This document shows, piece after piece, positions 9,982 through 17,595 of a DNA stretch of 27,023 bases. The DNA lies in contig JAGWBY010000087.1 in NCBI GenBank assembly GCA_021295675.1, positions 1-27,023 on the forward strand. Reading direction: 5' to 3'. The position numbers and the translations under genes are program-made. Source of the stretch: Candidatus Latescibacterota bacterium (GTDB lineage Bacteria; Latescibacterota; UBA2968; UBA8231). The first letter of the stretch is position 1. Every line of letters begins with the position of its first letter. Below the pieces are notes generated by a model. The model saw only the letters and a program-made list of their open reading frames with translations. It was not told the DNA's origin and ran no database searches.

Positions 9982-10938
9982 ATGGCTTTCAAATACAGCT
10001 TGCAGTGCGACACGCTTCCGTGGGTCGGATACAACGTCCTCGAAGAACCCGATGTAGTAATACAAGCCGCCGCAGAGGCCGGATACACCGGCATCGATCT
10101 GCCAGGCAACCCGGAGAAGATGGACGGCCGCGAATGGCGTCGGCGGGTAGAAGACGCTGGCCTCGTCGTCCCGGAAGTCCTCGCGGCTTGGGGATACTAC
10201 CACGCCGGCGAGGAGCGCAACCTCGCCAGTTCCGACCCGGAGAAAAGGGCGCGCGCCGTGCAGTACGCCAAGGACACAGTGGATCTAGCGACCGACGCAG
10301 GGGCCAGCTTCACGGAACTGTGCGCAGCCCAGCCCGCGGTTCCCCAGTTGCCGTTTCCGCTGGAGCCGGTGGAGACCCTGCGCGACAACTTCCGGCAGTC
10401 GATCCGGGAAATCTGCGAACACGCGGCAAGCCGCAGCATCACCATCCTGCTGGAGCCGCTGAACACGTACGAGGGCCTCCCCGGCGTGCTGACGACGATC
10501 TACGAGGCGGTCAACTACGTCGATGAACTCGGGCTCGACAACCTCGGCGTGCAGCCGGACGTGTATCATATGAACATCGAGGAAGGCTCGATCCTGGATG
10601 CGTTGCGCTACGCCGGATCGCGGATCAAACACTTCCACCTCAACGAGACCAACCACTGCCAACACGGGACCGGCCACGCCGACTACCAAGAGATCTTCAG
10701 AATCCTAAAAGGAATCGGCTACGACGGGTACCTCTGCACGTACATGCCCAAGACCACGCAGGCGATCTTGCAGAGTGCGCCGGGCAATCCCTACGTGCCC
10801 GAAGGCGTCGCCAGCGGCGCTGGAGCGCGGCCCGATCTAGTCGACCTCCTCAAGGGCCTGCTCTCCTTTCTGCAGGAGACGGAGCGAACCGTCGATCAGT
10901 CGCGCGCGTTCTACGAGGCCAACGGCTGGCGGAGTTGA
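9982..10938 (+). CDS. Sugar phosphate isomerase/epimerase-like TIM-barrel protein (AP endonuclease 2 superfamily)
   Basis: The 318 residues form a xylose-isomerase-like TIM barrel of the family that includes IolE, hydroxypyruvate isomerase and ketose 3-epimerases. Expected landmarks are present: an opening strand (FKYSLQCDTLPW), the metal ligand Glu158 in ITILLEPLNTYEG, Asp193 and His196 in QPDVYHMN, and His219 in KHFHLNETN. The fourth usual metal ligand, a glutamate on the last strand (GYDGYxxxE), is not seen; the sequence there is GYDGYLCTYMP with Thr253 at the expected place. Metal use or activity may therefore differ from textbook members. It acts in the cytosol, with no signal peptide. 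It is followed after 35 bases by the first copy of the repeated leader. The substrate cannot be told from sequence. Confidence 0.85.
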   Translation: MAFKYSLQCDTLPWVGYNVLEEPDVVIQAAAEAGYTGIDLPGNPEKMDGREWRRRVEDAGLVVPEVLAAWGYYHAGEERNLASSDPEKRARAVQYAKDTVDLATDAGASFTELCAAQPAVPQLPFPLEPVETLRDNFRQSIREICEHAASRSITILLEPLNTYEGLPGVLTTIYEAVNYVDELGLDNLGVQPDVYHMNIEEGSILDALRYAGSRIKHFHLNETNHCQHGTGHADYQEIFRILKGIGYDGYLCTYMPKTTQAILQSAPGNPYVPEGVASGAGARPDLVDLLKGLLSFLQETERTVDQSRAFYEANGWRS

Positions 10939-10970
10939 CGACGACAAGTATCGAATAAATACACAAAGCG

Positions 10971-11078
10971 GCCTTGACAGGATTAGAAGCTATCACTTTC
11001 ATACGGCTTAACAGGCTGCCACAAAAACCCGCCGGCACCATGCGCGCCATGCCATGAGTCGGCGGGTTTGGCTTTTGT
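10971..11078 (+). repeat. Duplicated leader element, copy 1, with long hairpin
   Basis: This is the first of two near-identical ~105-base elements. Bases 11009-11078 (70 bases) are identical to 12459-12528; upstream, only the promoter spacer and about four bases near 11006 differ. The element ends in a strong hairpin. AAACCCGCCG pairs perfectly with CGGCGGGTTT, and ACAAAA at its foot can pair with TTTTGT across a short bulge. The loop holds GGCA and TGCC, which can pair again. T-rich sequence follows the stem, so the structure could act as a transcription attenuator or terminator. It ends 21 bases before the ATG at 11100 and leaves the GGAAGGAAGG ribosome site free. Confidence 0.85.
10974..11002 (+). 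promoter_or_regulatory. Promoter in repeated leader, copy 1
   Basis: TTGACA at 10974-10979 and TTTCAT at 10997-11002 are separated by 17 bases. The second copy, 1,450 bases downstream, keeps both hexamers and the exact spacing while most of the spacer bases differ. That is the pattern expected if the hexamers are contacted by RNA polymerase. The -10 box matches TATAAT at four of six positions. Confidence 0.6.
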
Positions 11079-11099
11079 GATTCGGAAGGAAGGAAACCA

Positions 11100-12364
11100 A
11101 TGACCAATAATTGGCTCACGGGAATTTATCTGACTACGGATGAGGTCCTCAAATACCCCGATTACGTCGAGCGGCTACGCGATGAGATCGGTCTGAATAC
11201 GGTGGTTCTCTCCTTTACGGGCCAGCTATCGGAGGAGGTGCTCGCCCTCAGTCCCTATGGAGGACGCACGCCAACAGAAGCGGAACTGAGCAAGCTCGTC
11301 ATACGGCACTTCGATGGTCGGCCCGTAGATCCGAGGGAATACCAGCAGGCCCAGGCCCTGTGCGGTCCCGGCGTTGCAGCTCGGGGCGACGACGAAACAT
11401 TCAGAAAGGCTGTGGGACAACTGAAGGAGGCGGGCCTGAACGTGTGGACGTACGGAGGAGCTTGGACGATTCGCCGTCTCATGTTCTGTCCTTCGCGGGA
11501 GGATGTGCAAGACTGGATCGAGGCCGTGTGCGTGTACTGGGTGACTCAGTACGATCTCGACGCGCTCGACATCACCCACTTCCGCTATCCAATGGGCAGC
11601 TTTCCCCTCGGGCTTTTTGGCTGCACCTGTTCTTCTTGCACCGCCGCCGCCCAAGAGCTCGGTTACGACATGGAAGCGATGGTCGAGGACTTGCAGCGCG
11701 CTCGAGAGGGCCTGCGCCAGCTCGACGGCGCTCGTCTCGGCGAGGTAGTCCGTCTCGGAATTGGTTTTTTCGATGTGGTCCACGCGCTCGGTCTAGGATC
11801 GGGAGTACTCGACTGGGTCCGCTTCCGCTGTGACCTGATCGTCCGCAATCTGGCGCGCTTTCGCGCGGCGGTGCATGCGGCGGCCCCTAACAAGGCCTTT
11901 GGCACCGACACCTACCCGGCCTCCATGGCCCTAACGGCGGGCCACGATTACCGGCGCTGGGGTGAGATGGCCGATTTTGCCAGCCCGCTGGTGTCCCACA
12001 TCTCCGCCTTTGCCGCTTTCTGCAGGAGGAAATTCCCAACCTGCGGGAAGAAAATGCCCTACAGCTTGTCTATCGATTTACGGGGTACGACGGCATGGGG
12101 TTGCCGGAGACCATTGCCGCATACGGCGCTGACGAGCCGGCGACGCTGGCCTATCGAATCCCCACGGCCGATTTGGTTTTGCGGGATCTGGTAAAGGCAA
12201 AACTGTACCTACCGGCGGATATGCCTTCCTATCCGATTATCCACGGAGAGGGTTGGCCACCAGAGGCGATCGACCGCATCGTCAGCGAAGCACGTCGGCT
12301 CGGGCACAATGGTATCGTCTGGCAGGGCACGGCCGAACTGATGGAGTACGACTTCAAGCGCTGA
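11100..12364 (+). CDS. Uncharacterised TIM-barrel, glycosidase-like protein, interrupted by one frame change
   Basis: Not assigned to a named family with confidence. The protein begins MTNNWLTGIYLTTDEVLKYP, has no signal peptide and shows alternating strands and helices. It contains YDLDALDITHFRYPMGSF followed by GCTCSSCTAAAQELGYD. A Cys-x-Cys-x-x-Cys cluster after a strand ending in H/D is reminiscent of bacterial glycoside-hydrolase-like TIM barrels (the GHL groups), where CxCxxC sits on a loop. The first frame is sensible to about 12010 (SPLVSHISAF). The continuation is in another frame (FLQEEIPNLREENALQLVYR ... GTAELMEYDFKR), ending at 12364. Together this makes about 420 residues. Its own leader (10971-11078) and a GGAAGGAAGG ribosome site precede it. 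A role in carbohydrate handling is inferred from the neighbours only. Confidence 0.7.
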
Positions 12365-12420
12365 GAAGATGCGGCGAAGCCGACCAAGGCCCCCTTTTTT
12401 CGCCCTAGCCCGGCAAAGAT

Positions 12421-12528
12421 GCCTTGACAGAGTTGAACCAGCTTAGTTTCATACGCTCTAACAGGCTGCCACAAAAACCCGCCGGCACCATGCGCGCCAT
12501 GCCATGAGTCGGCGGGTTTGGCTTTTGT
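12421..12528 (+). repeat. Duplicated leader element, copy 2, with long hairpin
   Basis: The second copy of the leader, at a constant offset of 1,450 bases from the first. The hairpin block 12459-12528 is identical base for base to 11009-11078, including its loop. It starts about 60 bases after the stop of the upstream gene and ends 24 bases before the ATG at 12553, so its position relative to the downstream gene is the better conserved one. The sequence after it (AAGACCAATCTC, then AGGAGGA) is unrelated to that after copy 1, so the repeat ends at TTTTGT. Confidence 0.85.
12424..12452 (+). promoter_or_regulatory. Promoter in repeated leader, copy 2
   Basis: TTGACA at 12424-12429, 17 bases, then TTTCAT at 12447-12452, matching copy 1 in both boxes and in spacing. 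It would drive the Asp-box propeller gene at 12553 independently of the gene before it. Confidence 0.6.
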
Positions 12529-12552
12529 AAGACCAATCTCAGGAGGACGATC

Positions 12553-13482
12553 ATGCTCATAGCCACCAGCAACGAAGTCTTCACCTTGGAGAATGGCACG
12601 CCCACGCAACGCTTGGCCATCGACGGCATCCGCTGCCTAGACGAAGGCGTCCGTTGTTCCGCCATTGGTCTGGCCGACGGCCAAGTAGTCGTCTTAGCCA
12701 ACGGCCAAGCCCAACCACAGGCTACCGGCATCGGCGATTCAGTGGAGTGCATCGCCCTGCTGTCCGAAGAGCCGCTGCAAGTGCTGCTAGGCACCGAGCC
12801 GCCCCACGTGTACTGTCTCGACGGCGACGAGCCAGCGCGACGAATGGAATCCTTTGACGCTTTAGAATGCCGCCAGAGCTGGTACACGCCTTGGGGCGGG
12901 CCACCGGCCGTGCGCAGCTTGGCGCACAGTGGCGACTGGGTTTTTGCCGACATCCACGTCGGCAGCATCATGCGCTCGCCCGACCGGGGCGCAACTTGGG
13001 AGCCGGTGACCCCTGACTTGCACGCCGATGTGCATCAGGTAGCTACCGCCCCTATGGAGGGACGCCTGTACGCCAATACCGCCGACGCGGTCTTTGCCAG
13101 CGACGACTACGGCCACTCTTGGGAGCATCGGAAGGAGGGCTTGGCAAGCCGCTATGGCCGTGCCTTGGCCGTCCACCCGCGCGATCCCGACTGCCTGCTG
13201 GCCAGTGTCAGCAAAGGGCCTGGTCATGGCAGGGATGTGCAGGGCAAGCTCTACTTTTCGCACGATGCGGGCCGCACCTGGGCCCAGGCGCTTGCTGGCT
13301 TCCCCGAAGCCAAGGGCAATATCGACACTTTCCACATCGCCTTTGACGCCGAGGGGATTGCTTGGGCCGCTGTCGAGGATCAGCTCTACCGCAGCGAGGA
13401 TAGAGGCGAAAATTGGTCTGCGTTTTGGCAAGCGCCCGCTGCCATCGTCGCCTTGGCCTGCGCCCGCTCGAACGGGGTCTGA
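12553..13482 (+). CDS. Cytosolic Asp-box (BNR) beta-propeller, sialidase/VPS10-like repeat protein
   Basis: The 309-residue protein is built of propeller repeats. Four Asp-box motifs (S-x-D-x-G-x-x-W) are visible: SPDRGATW, SDDYGHSW, SHDAGRTW and SEDRGENW. Asp boxes mark beta-hairpin turns in sialidases, photosystem assembly factor Ycf48 and sortilin-like propellers; they do not themselves show sialidase activity. The sialidase FRIP motif and arginine triad are not evident. There is no signal peptide, so the protein should stay in the cytosol, unlike the exported Asp-box protein at 23670. The start has GGAGGA about six bases upstream. It carries its own copy of the repeated leader. A binding or scaffold role is as likely as an enzymatic one. 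Confidence 0.8.
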   Translation: MLIATSNEVFTLENGTPTQRLAIDGIRCLDEGVRCSAIGLADGQVVVLANGQAQPQATGIGDSVECIALLSEEPLQVLLGTEPPHVYCLDGDEPARRMESFDALECRQSWYTPWGGPPAVRSLAHSGDWVFADIHVGSIMRSPDRGATWEPVTPDLHADVHQVATAPMEGRLYANTADAVFASDDYGHSWEHRKEGLASRYGRALAVHPRDPDCLLASVSKGPGHGRDVQGKLYFSHDAGRTWAQALAGFPEAKGNIDTFHIAFDAEGIAWAAVEDQLYRSEDRGENWSAFWQAPAAIVALACARSNGV

Positions 13483-13518
13483 GTATTTTTAGGCCATCTC
13501 GTCTCAAAGGAGCGTCTC

Positions 13519-14910
13519 ATGGATTGTAAACGGTTCTCTACTGCGGAGGGTGGGTACGCCCTTTGCCGGCGATTGTCAATCTGTATGCTGAGCGTCGGAC
13601 TGGTGGCGTGGGTAGTGCCGGTGGCGGCGCAGGATGACGCGGCATCGAGTCCGTGCGCCAACGGCATTGTCGTGCCGGATCCGCAGGACCACCCTGGCCT
13701 AGTGGCGGACTGCGAGGTGCTTTTGGGCCTCCACGACCTAGTGGTCGCCTCTCCTTATGGCAGAGAGCAACCCATTACTGAGTGGTATGGTTGGAGCACA
13801 GAGCTACCCATTACTGAGTGGAACGGCGTCGTAGTCAGCGATTCTCGTGTCAGCGAGTTGTATTTGCATGATAATTATAGTATTTCGCAGGAAAGGGAAG
13901 ACTCCGTATTTATCCACTTCCATCCGTTGACTGGGCCGATACCTGCCGAATTGGGACAACTGAAAAACCTCACTCATCTATATCTTAGCGGTAATGCGTT
14001 GACCGGACCAATACCCCCCGAATGGGGACAACTGAAAAACCTCACTCATCTAGACCTCGGCTTTAACCTGTTGACGGGGCCGATACCTACCGAATTGGGA
14101 CAACTGAAAAATCTCACTCATCTAGAACTTGGCGGTAATGCGTTGGCGTTGATTGGGTCGATACCTCCTGAATTGACCCAACTGAAAAATCTCACTCATC
14201 TAGGCCTCAGTCGTAACCAGTTGACGGGGTCGATACCTCCTGAATTGACCCAACTGAAAAATCTCACTCATCTAGACCTCGGCTTTAACCTGTTGACGGG
14301 GCCGATACCTATCGAATTGACCCAACTGACAAAACTGAGATCGCTGGGTCTTGCCTACAACGAGTTGACCGGGCCGATACCTACCGAATTAGGACAACTG
14401 ATAAAACTTGAATACTTGTACCTCGGCGGTAATCAGTTGACGGGGCCGATGCCAACCGAATTGACCCATCAACTGACAAAACTCGAACATCTAGGCCTCG
14501 AAGGTAACCAGTGGACCTGCGTATCGGAGAGACGGGAATGGTGGGCATGGGAATGGTGGGGATGGTCCGCCGATTTGCCGATCTGCAAGGACGATACCGC
14601 AGTGGAGTCCACGGTCCTAGGCAACCTGCCGACCGCCAGCGGCCTAGACCCCAATTTCCCCAACCCCTTCAACGCCCACACCCAGATCCCCTACCGCCTA
14701 GCTACTCCCGGCCCGGTGCAGTTGGTTGTTTACAATCTCTTGGGTCAGCCCGTGCGCACGCTGGTGGACCAAGTCCAGACCATCGGCTGGTACCAAGTCC
14801 CCTGGGACGCCCGAGACCAGCGGGGTAATGCCGTGTCAGCCGGGGTATATCTCGCGTGCCTGCACTACCTCGGCGGCGTCCAGACGCAGCGCTTGCTTTA
14901 TCTTAAGTAG
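13519..14910 (+). CDS. Exported plant-type leucine-rich repeat protein with FlgD-like/type IX sorting C-terminus
   Basis: A secreted or surface protein of 463 residues. An N-terminal hydrophobic segment (ICMLSVGLVAWVVPVAAQ) is a signal peptide with probable cleavage after AAQ or nearby. An N-terminal cap with two Cys (SPCANG, VADCEVL) precedes eight 24-residue repeats of the plant-type form LTGPIPxELxQLKNLTHLxL. A Trp-rich spacer (REWWAWEWWGW) and a closing Cys pair (WTC, PIC) follow. The last ~90 residues are a beta domain starting NFPNPFN with LVVYNLLGQPVRTL and SAGVYLACLHY, the pattern of the Por/FlgD-like C-terminal domains used as type IX secretion signals. AAAGGAGC precedes the start. 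The downstream lipoprotein gene begins 12 bases after the stop, so they are probably an operon. A binding or adhesion role is inferred. Confidence 0.88.
   Translation: MDCKRFSTAEGGYALCRRLSICMLSVGLVAWVVPVAAQDDAASSPCANGIVVPDPQDHPGLVADCEVLLGLHDLVVASPYGREQPITEWYGWSTELPITEWNGVVVSDSRVSELYLHDNYSISQEREDSVFIHFHPLTGPIPAELGQLKNLTHLYLSGNALTGPIPPEWGQLKNLTHLDLGFNLLTGPIPTELGQLKNLTHLELGGNALALIGSIPPELTQLKNLTHLGLSRNQLTGSIPPELTQLKNLTHLDLGFNLLTGPIPIELTQLTKLRSLGLAYNELTGPIPTELGQLIKLEYLYLGGNQLTGPMPTELTHQLTKLEHLGLEGNQWTCVSERREWWAWEWWGWSADLPICKDDTAVESTVLGNLPTASGLDPNFPNPFNAHTQIPYRLATPGPVQLVVYNLLGQPVRTLVDQVQTIGWYQVPWDARDQRGNAVSAGVYLACLHYLGGVQTQRLLYLK
13927..14511 (+). repeat. Tandem 72-base repeats coding for eight LRR units
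   Basis: Eight in-frame units of 24 codons, the third extended by two codons and the last by one, with strong conservation at the DNA level (GGACAACTGAAAAA and CTCACTCATCTAG recur). The units are richer in A and T than the flanking GC-rich codons. The near identity of neighbouring units points to recent expansion by unequal exchange. Confidence 0.9.
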
Positions 14911-14922
14911 TCCGAGCGTTCC

Positions 14923-16299
14923 ATGACATTGCAACTCCTTCTAACGCTGTTCATCCTAGCCAGTTGTTCCACCACCGGAAACATGCGGTCGCCCTGGCCT
15001 GCATACCCCGTAAATCCATTCGTCATCCAATTGGACGTTCCCGGCCCTGAGGATTCTGCCGGCGGCCTCATTGTCGCCGATCTGAATGGGGATGGACGTA
15101 TGGATTACTTGGTCACCGTTCCCAATCATATCACGGCCCATGCCCACGATGGGCGCAAACTCTGGGTACTCGAAACCGACCTCTGGATAGGCGGCTCCTC
15201 AGAGCGCATCGGCCTGCCCGGCCATCACGGTCCAGGGGTTCAGGCCGCAGACATCGATGGCGATAAACAGGTCGAAGTGCTGTTCCTTACCCAAGATGGC
15301 ACGCTCCACGTGGTCGATGGCACTACAGGGCAAAAACAGTGGACCGCAAAGCCGCCCATCCCCAAAGGCACCCAACGCTGGGAACATCTGGTCGTCGCCA
15401 ATTTCCGTGGCGCAGGCGATCGAGATCTACTCCTCCAAACCACCAACGCCGAAGGCTACCGCATGGGTCGCTTCCTAGCAGCCTATGCGCTAGACGATCT
15501 CCGTCGCGGCCATTTTACTCCCCTGTGGGAACGCGACGATTTCGTCTCCTGCGCCCACAACGGCGCGCGACTAGCGGACCTGAATAGAGACGGACAAGAC
15601 GAAGTGATCGGCGCTACGGTCGTCTCTGCCGATGGCAAAATTTTACTGCAAATTCCCCTGCGCGGTCACATCGACTCGATCTTCATCTACGACGTGCTGC
15701 CCAATGTACCGGGCTTGGAAATCGTCGCCTTAGAAGAAGGCGGCGGCAATCGCATTTTCCTCTACAACCACGAACAACTCTTCTGGGAAACGCACTTCCG
15801 CCATCAAGAACCCCAGAATGCCGCGGTCGGCGAGTTCGACTTGGAACGGCCGGGGCTGGAGATATGGTGCCGGAGCCGCTATAACGAGCATCAGAAGCCT
15901 TTCATCTTTGACGCCCAGGGCGAGAGGATCGCCGATTACCAGATGGACGATGTAGCACCCGAGGGGTGGACCGTAAGAGGCGTCGAGGTCATCCACAAGA
16001 TCGATTGGACAGGCGACCGCAAACAGCTTGCCGCGGCCAAAGAGCGCCATACCTCCGGCGATATTGGCATCTTCGATCCGCTCAGCGGACGCTTTCTCCA
16101 CCATTTCAAGGAAAAAGCCGACCGGCTCTACGTCGCCGATGTAGCTGGAGATTGGCGCGAAGAGCTAATCGTCCTGCACGGCAACCAACTCCACATCTAC
16201 TTCAACGAGTCCGAGAATCCAAGCTCTGACCATCCGCGCCTGTGGTCGCAAGACCACTACCGCCGCAGTAAGATGACTTGGAACTACTACAGTCCTTAA
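14923..16299 (+). CDS. FG-GAP/VCBS-type beta-propeller lipoprotein, similar to PL11-type propellers
   Basis: A 458-residue cell-surface or periplasmic protein. The signal LLLTLFILASC gives a clean lipobox (LASC) with Cys15 as the lipidated residue. The body has calcium-loop motifs of the D-x-[ND]-x-D-G kind: ADLNGDGRMD, ADIDGDKQVE and ADLNRDGQDE, each opening a propeller blade. The C-terminal stretch (GDIGIFDPLSGRFLHHF, VADVAGDWREELIV, then LWSQDHYRRSKMTWNYYSP) recalls the end of family-11 rhamnogalacturonan lyase propellers, but lyase activity is only a suggestion. It starts 12 bases after the LRR gene and has only a weak ribosome site (GAGCG), so translational coupling to the LRR gene is plausible. 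It is uninterrupted. Confidence 0.83.
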   Translation: MTLQLLLTLFILASCSTTGNMRSPWPAYPVNPFVIQLDVPGPEDSAGGLIVADLNGDGRMDYLVTVPNHITAHAHDGRKLWVLETDLWIGGSSERIGLPGHHGPGVQAADIDGDKQVEVLFLTQDGTLHVVDGTTGQKQWTAKPPIPKGTQRWEHLVVANFRGAGDRDLLLQTTNAEGYRMGRFLAAYALDDLRRGHFTPLWERDDFVSCAHNGARLADLNRDGQDEVIGATVVSADGKILLQIPLRGHIDSIFIYDVLPNVPGLEIVALEEGGGNRIFLYNHEQLFWETHFRHQEPQNAAVGEFDLERPGLEIWCRSRYNEHQKPFIFDAQGERIADYQMDDVAPEGWTVRGVEVIHKIDWTGDRKQLAAAKERHTSGDIGIFDPLSGRFLHHFKEKADRLYVADVAGDWREELIVLHGNQLHIYFNESENPSSDHPRLWSQDHYRRSKMTWNYYSP

Positions 16300-16332
16300 T
16301 ACACAACACGTTACACATGGGCATCTAGGTAC

Positions 16333-16416
16333 GAGATGCTTCGACTCCGCTTCGCTCCGCTCAGCATGACTGGTACTGAGCCCAACGCTGTCATGCTGAG
16401 CGAAGCGAAGCATCTC
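16333..16416. repeat. REP-like inverted repeat
   Basis: GAGATGCTTCG...CTCAGCATGAC (16333-16370) faces its reverse complement GTCATGCTGAG...CATCTC (16390-16416) across a 19-base loop. The left arm holds an extra ~11 bases that repeat the CTCCGCTTCG core. Short palindromes with 'ATGCTTCG...CTCAGCATGAC' arms are common dispersed elements in environmental bacterial genomes (general knowledge, not checked here). Lying 33 bases after the FG-GAP gene, it could also stop transcription, but no T run follows. Confidence 0.8.
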
Positions 16417-16468
16417 ATATCGCTTCTACTGTCATGTACTTAAGGCATAGCCACAAGGTCAGGTAACC

Positions 16469-17457
16469 ATGTCGATTCTACCGGGAAAAGCCAGTGATTT
16501 TCTCAAGATCGCGGTCGCTGCTGCCGGACGCGGCGACCTCCAAACGGTCCAAGCCGTATTGGCGCAGAAGCCGGCGTGGATCACTCGCATCGGTTCGCAC
16601 GGTCGCACCATGCTGTGGGAAGCCGCGTACCGGGGACGGCTCGCCATGGTCGATTACCTGCTCGATCAAGGCGCTGACATCCACGCCTGCGGCTGCCACT
16701 TCACGCCGCTGCTAGTCGAAATCTCCCCCTACTGCGCCGCGCGCTACAAGCGCCACCACGCAGTTGCCGACCAGCTTCTAACACGCGGTGCAGCAACCGA
16801 CATCTACACTGCGGCCTTTCTCGGCGATAGTGATGCAGTCGCCGACTACCTCGACCGCGAACCGGAACTGGCAACGACCGAGAAAGCCCAGCACGATTCC
16901 AGTCAGCGCACGCCGGGCACCTCGCCATCGTCGCGATGCTGTTGGCGCGAGGTGCCGATCCGCGGCCGTACAGCGGCTGGCTAATTCGCTTTGCCGTGTG
17001 GCGGGATCGCGCCGACATCCTCAGAGCTTTGCTCGACGCCGGGACCGATCCCACTCACGCCGAGGCCCCCCGTTCCGGCATCGTCAATGCCGAGATCATC
17101 GAATTGTTGACCGCTCGCGGTGGCACCGTAGATGTGGACCACGCCGAGGGCGGCTGGCCGCCCCTTGTCTTCCAGTCGCGCGGCGATCGCGGCGGCAACG
17201 TCCAACGCGTGCGCGCCCTGCTCGACGCCGGGGCCGATGTCAACGTCAGGAACTACAAGGGCCAGACGGCATTGCACTGCGCCGCCAAAGCGGGATTCGA
17301 CCAAATCGTCGCCTTGCTGCTCGACCGTGGGGCCGAGGTGAACGCCAAAGACGACAAAGGGGCAACGCCGCTGGCGACTGCGTTGCGCTCCAAGGTCAAA
17401 GACAAGGATCGGCTCGCGGCTGTCATCGGCCTACTCACCGACGCGGGTGGCGTTTGA
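16469..17457 (+). CDS. Ankyrin repeat protein, interrupted by one frame change
   Basis: A soluble repeat protein of about 330 residues without a signal peptide. Ankyrin helices are evident from the start (AVAAAGRGDLQTVQAVLAQK, GRTMLWEAAYRGRLAMVDYLLDQGADIHA). The clearest repeats follow the break: AGHLAIVAMLLARGADP, RADILRALLDAGTDP, RVRALLDAGADVNVRNYKGQTALHCAAKAGFDQIVALLLDRGAEVNAKDDKGATPLATAL. The first frame holds to about 16890 (LATTEKAQHD), then becomes nonsense. The repeats resume in another frame at about 16905 and end at the TGA at 17455-17457. The shift falls inside one repeat, and no stop codon intervenes when the frames are joined. Ankyrin proteins bind other proteins; no partner is implied by the neighbours. 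The ribosome site is weak (CAGGT). Confidence 0.82.
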
Positions 17458-17595
17458 GCGCTAGCTGAGTATCCAACGGGCGGTTCACATTGCTAATGTT
17501 CGTTCCTTGCCTTCGACGATTCTTATTAATACTTTATCCTTAAATGTTAATAGTGACACTGCTTATTACGTTGTGCTTAATAAGGAAATCTCTCC

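Noticed and set aside
10971..12528. Integron attC sites or gene cassettes
   Set aside because: The repeats begin with TAAC-like sequence and form long hairpins, but the facing core GTTRRRY is absent, the promoter spacer diverges between copies, and no integrase is present.
13927..14511. CRISPR array or minisatellite
   Set aside because: The 72-base periodicity is exactly 24 codons of an open reading frame with the LRR consensus. There are no unique spacers.
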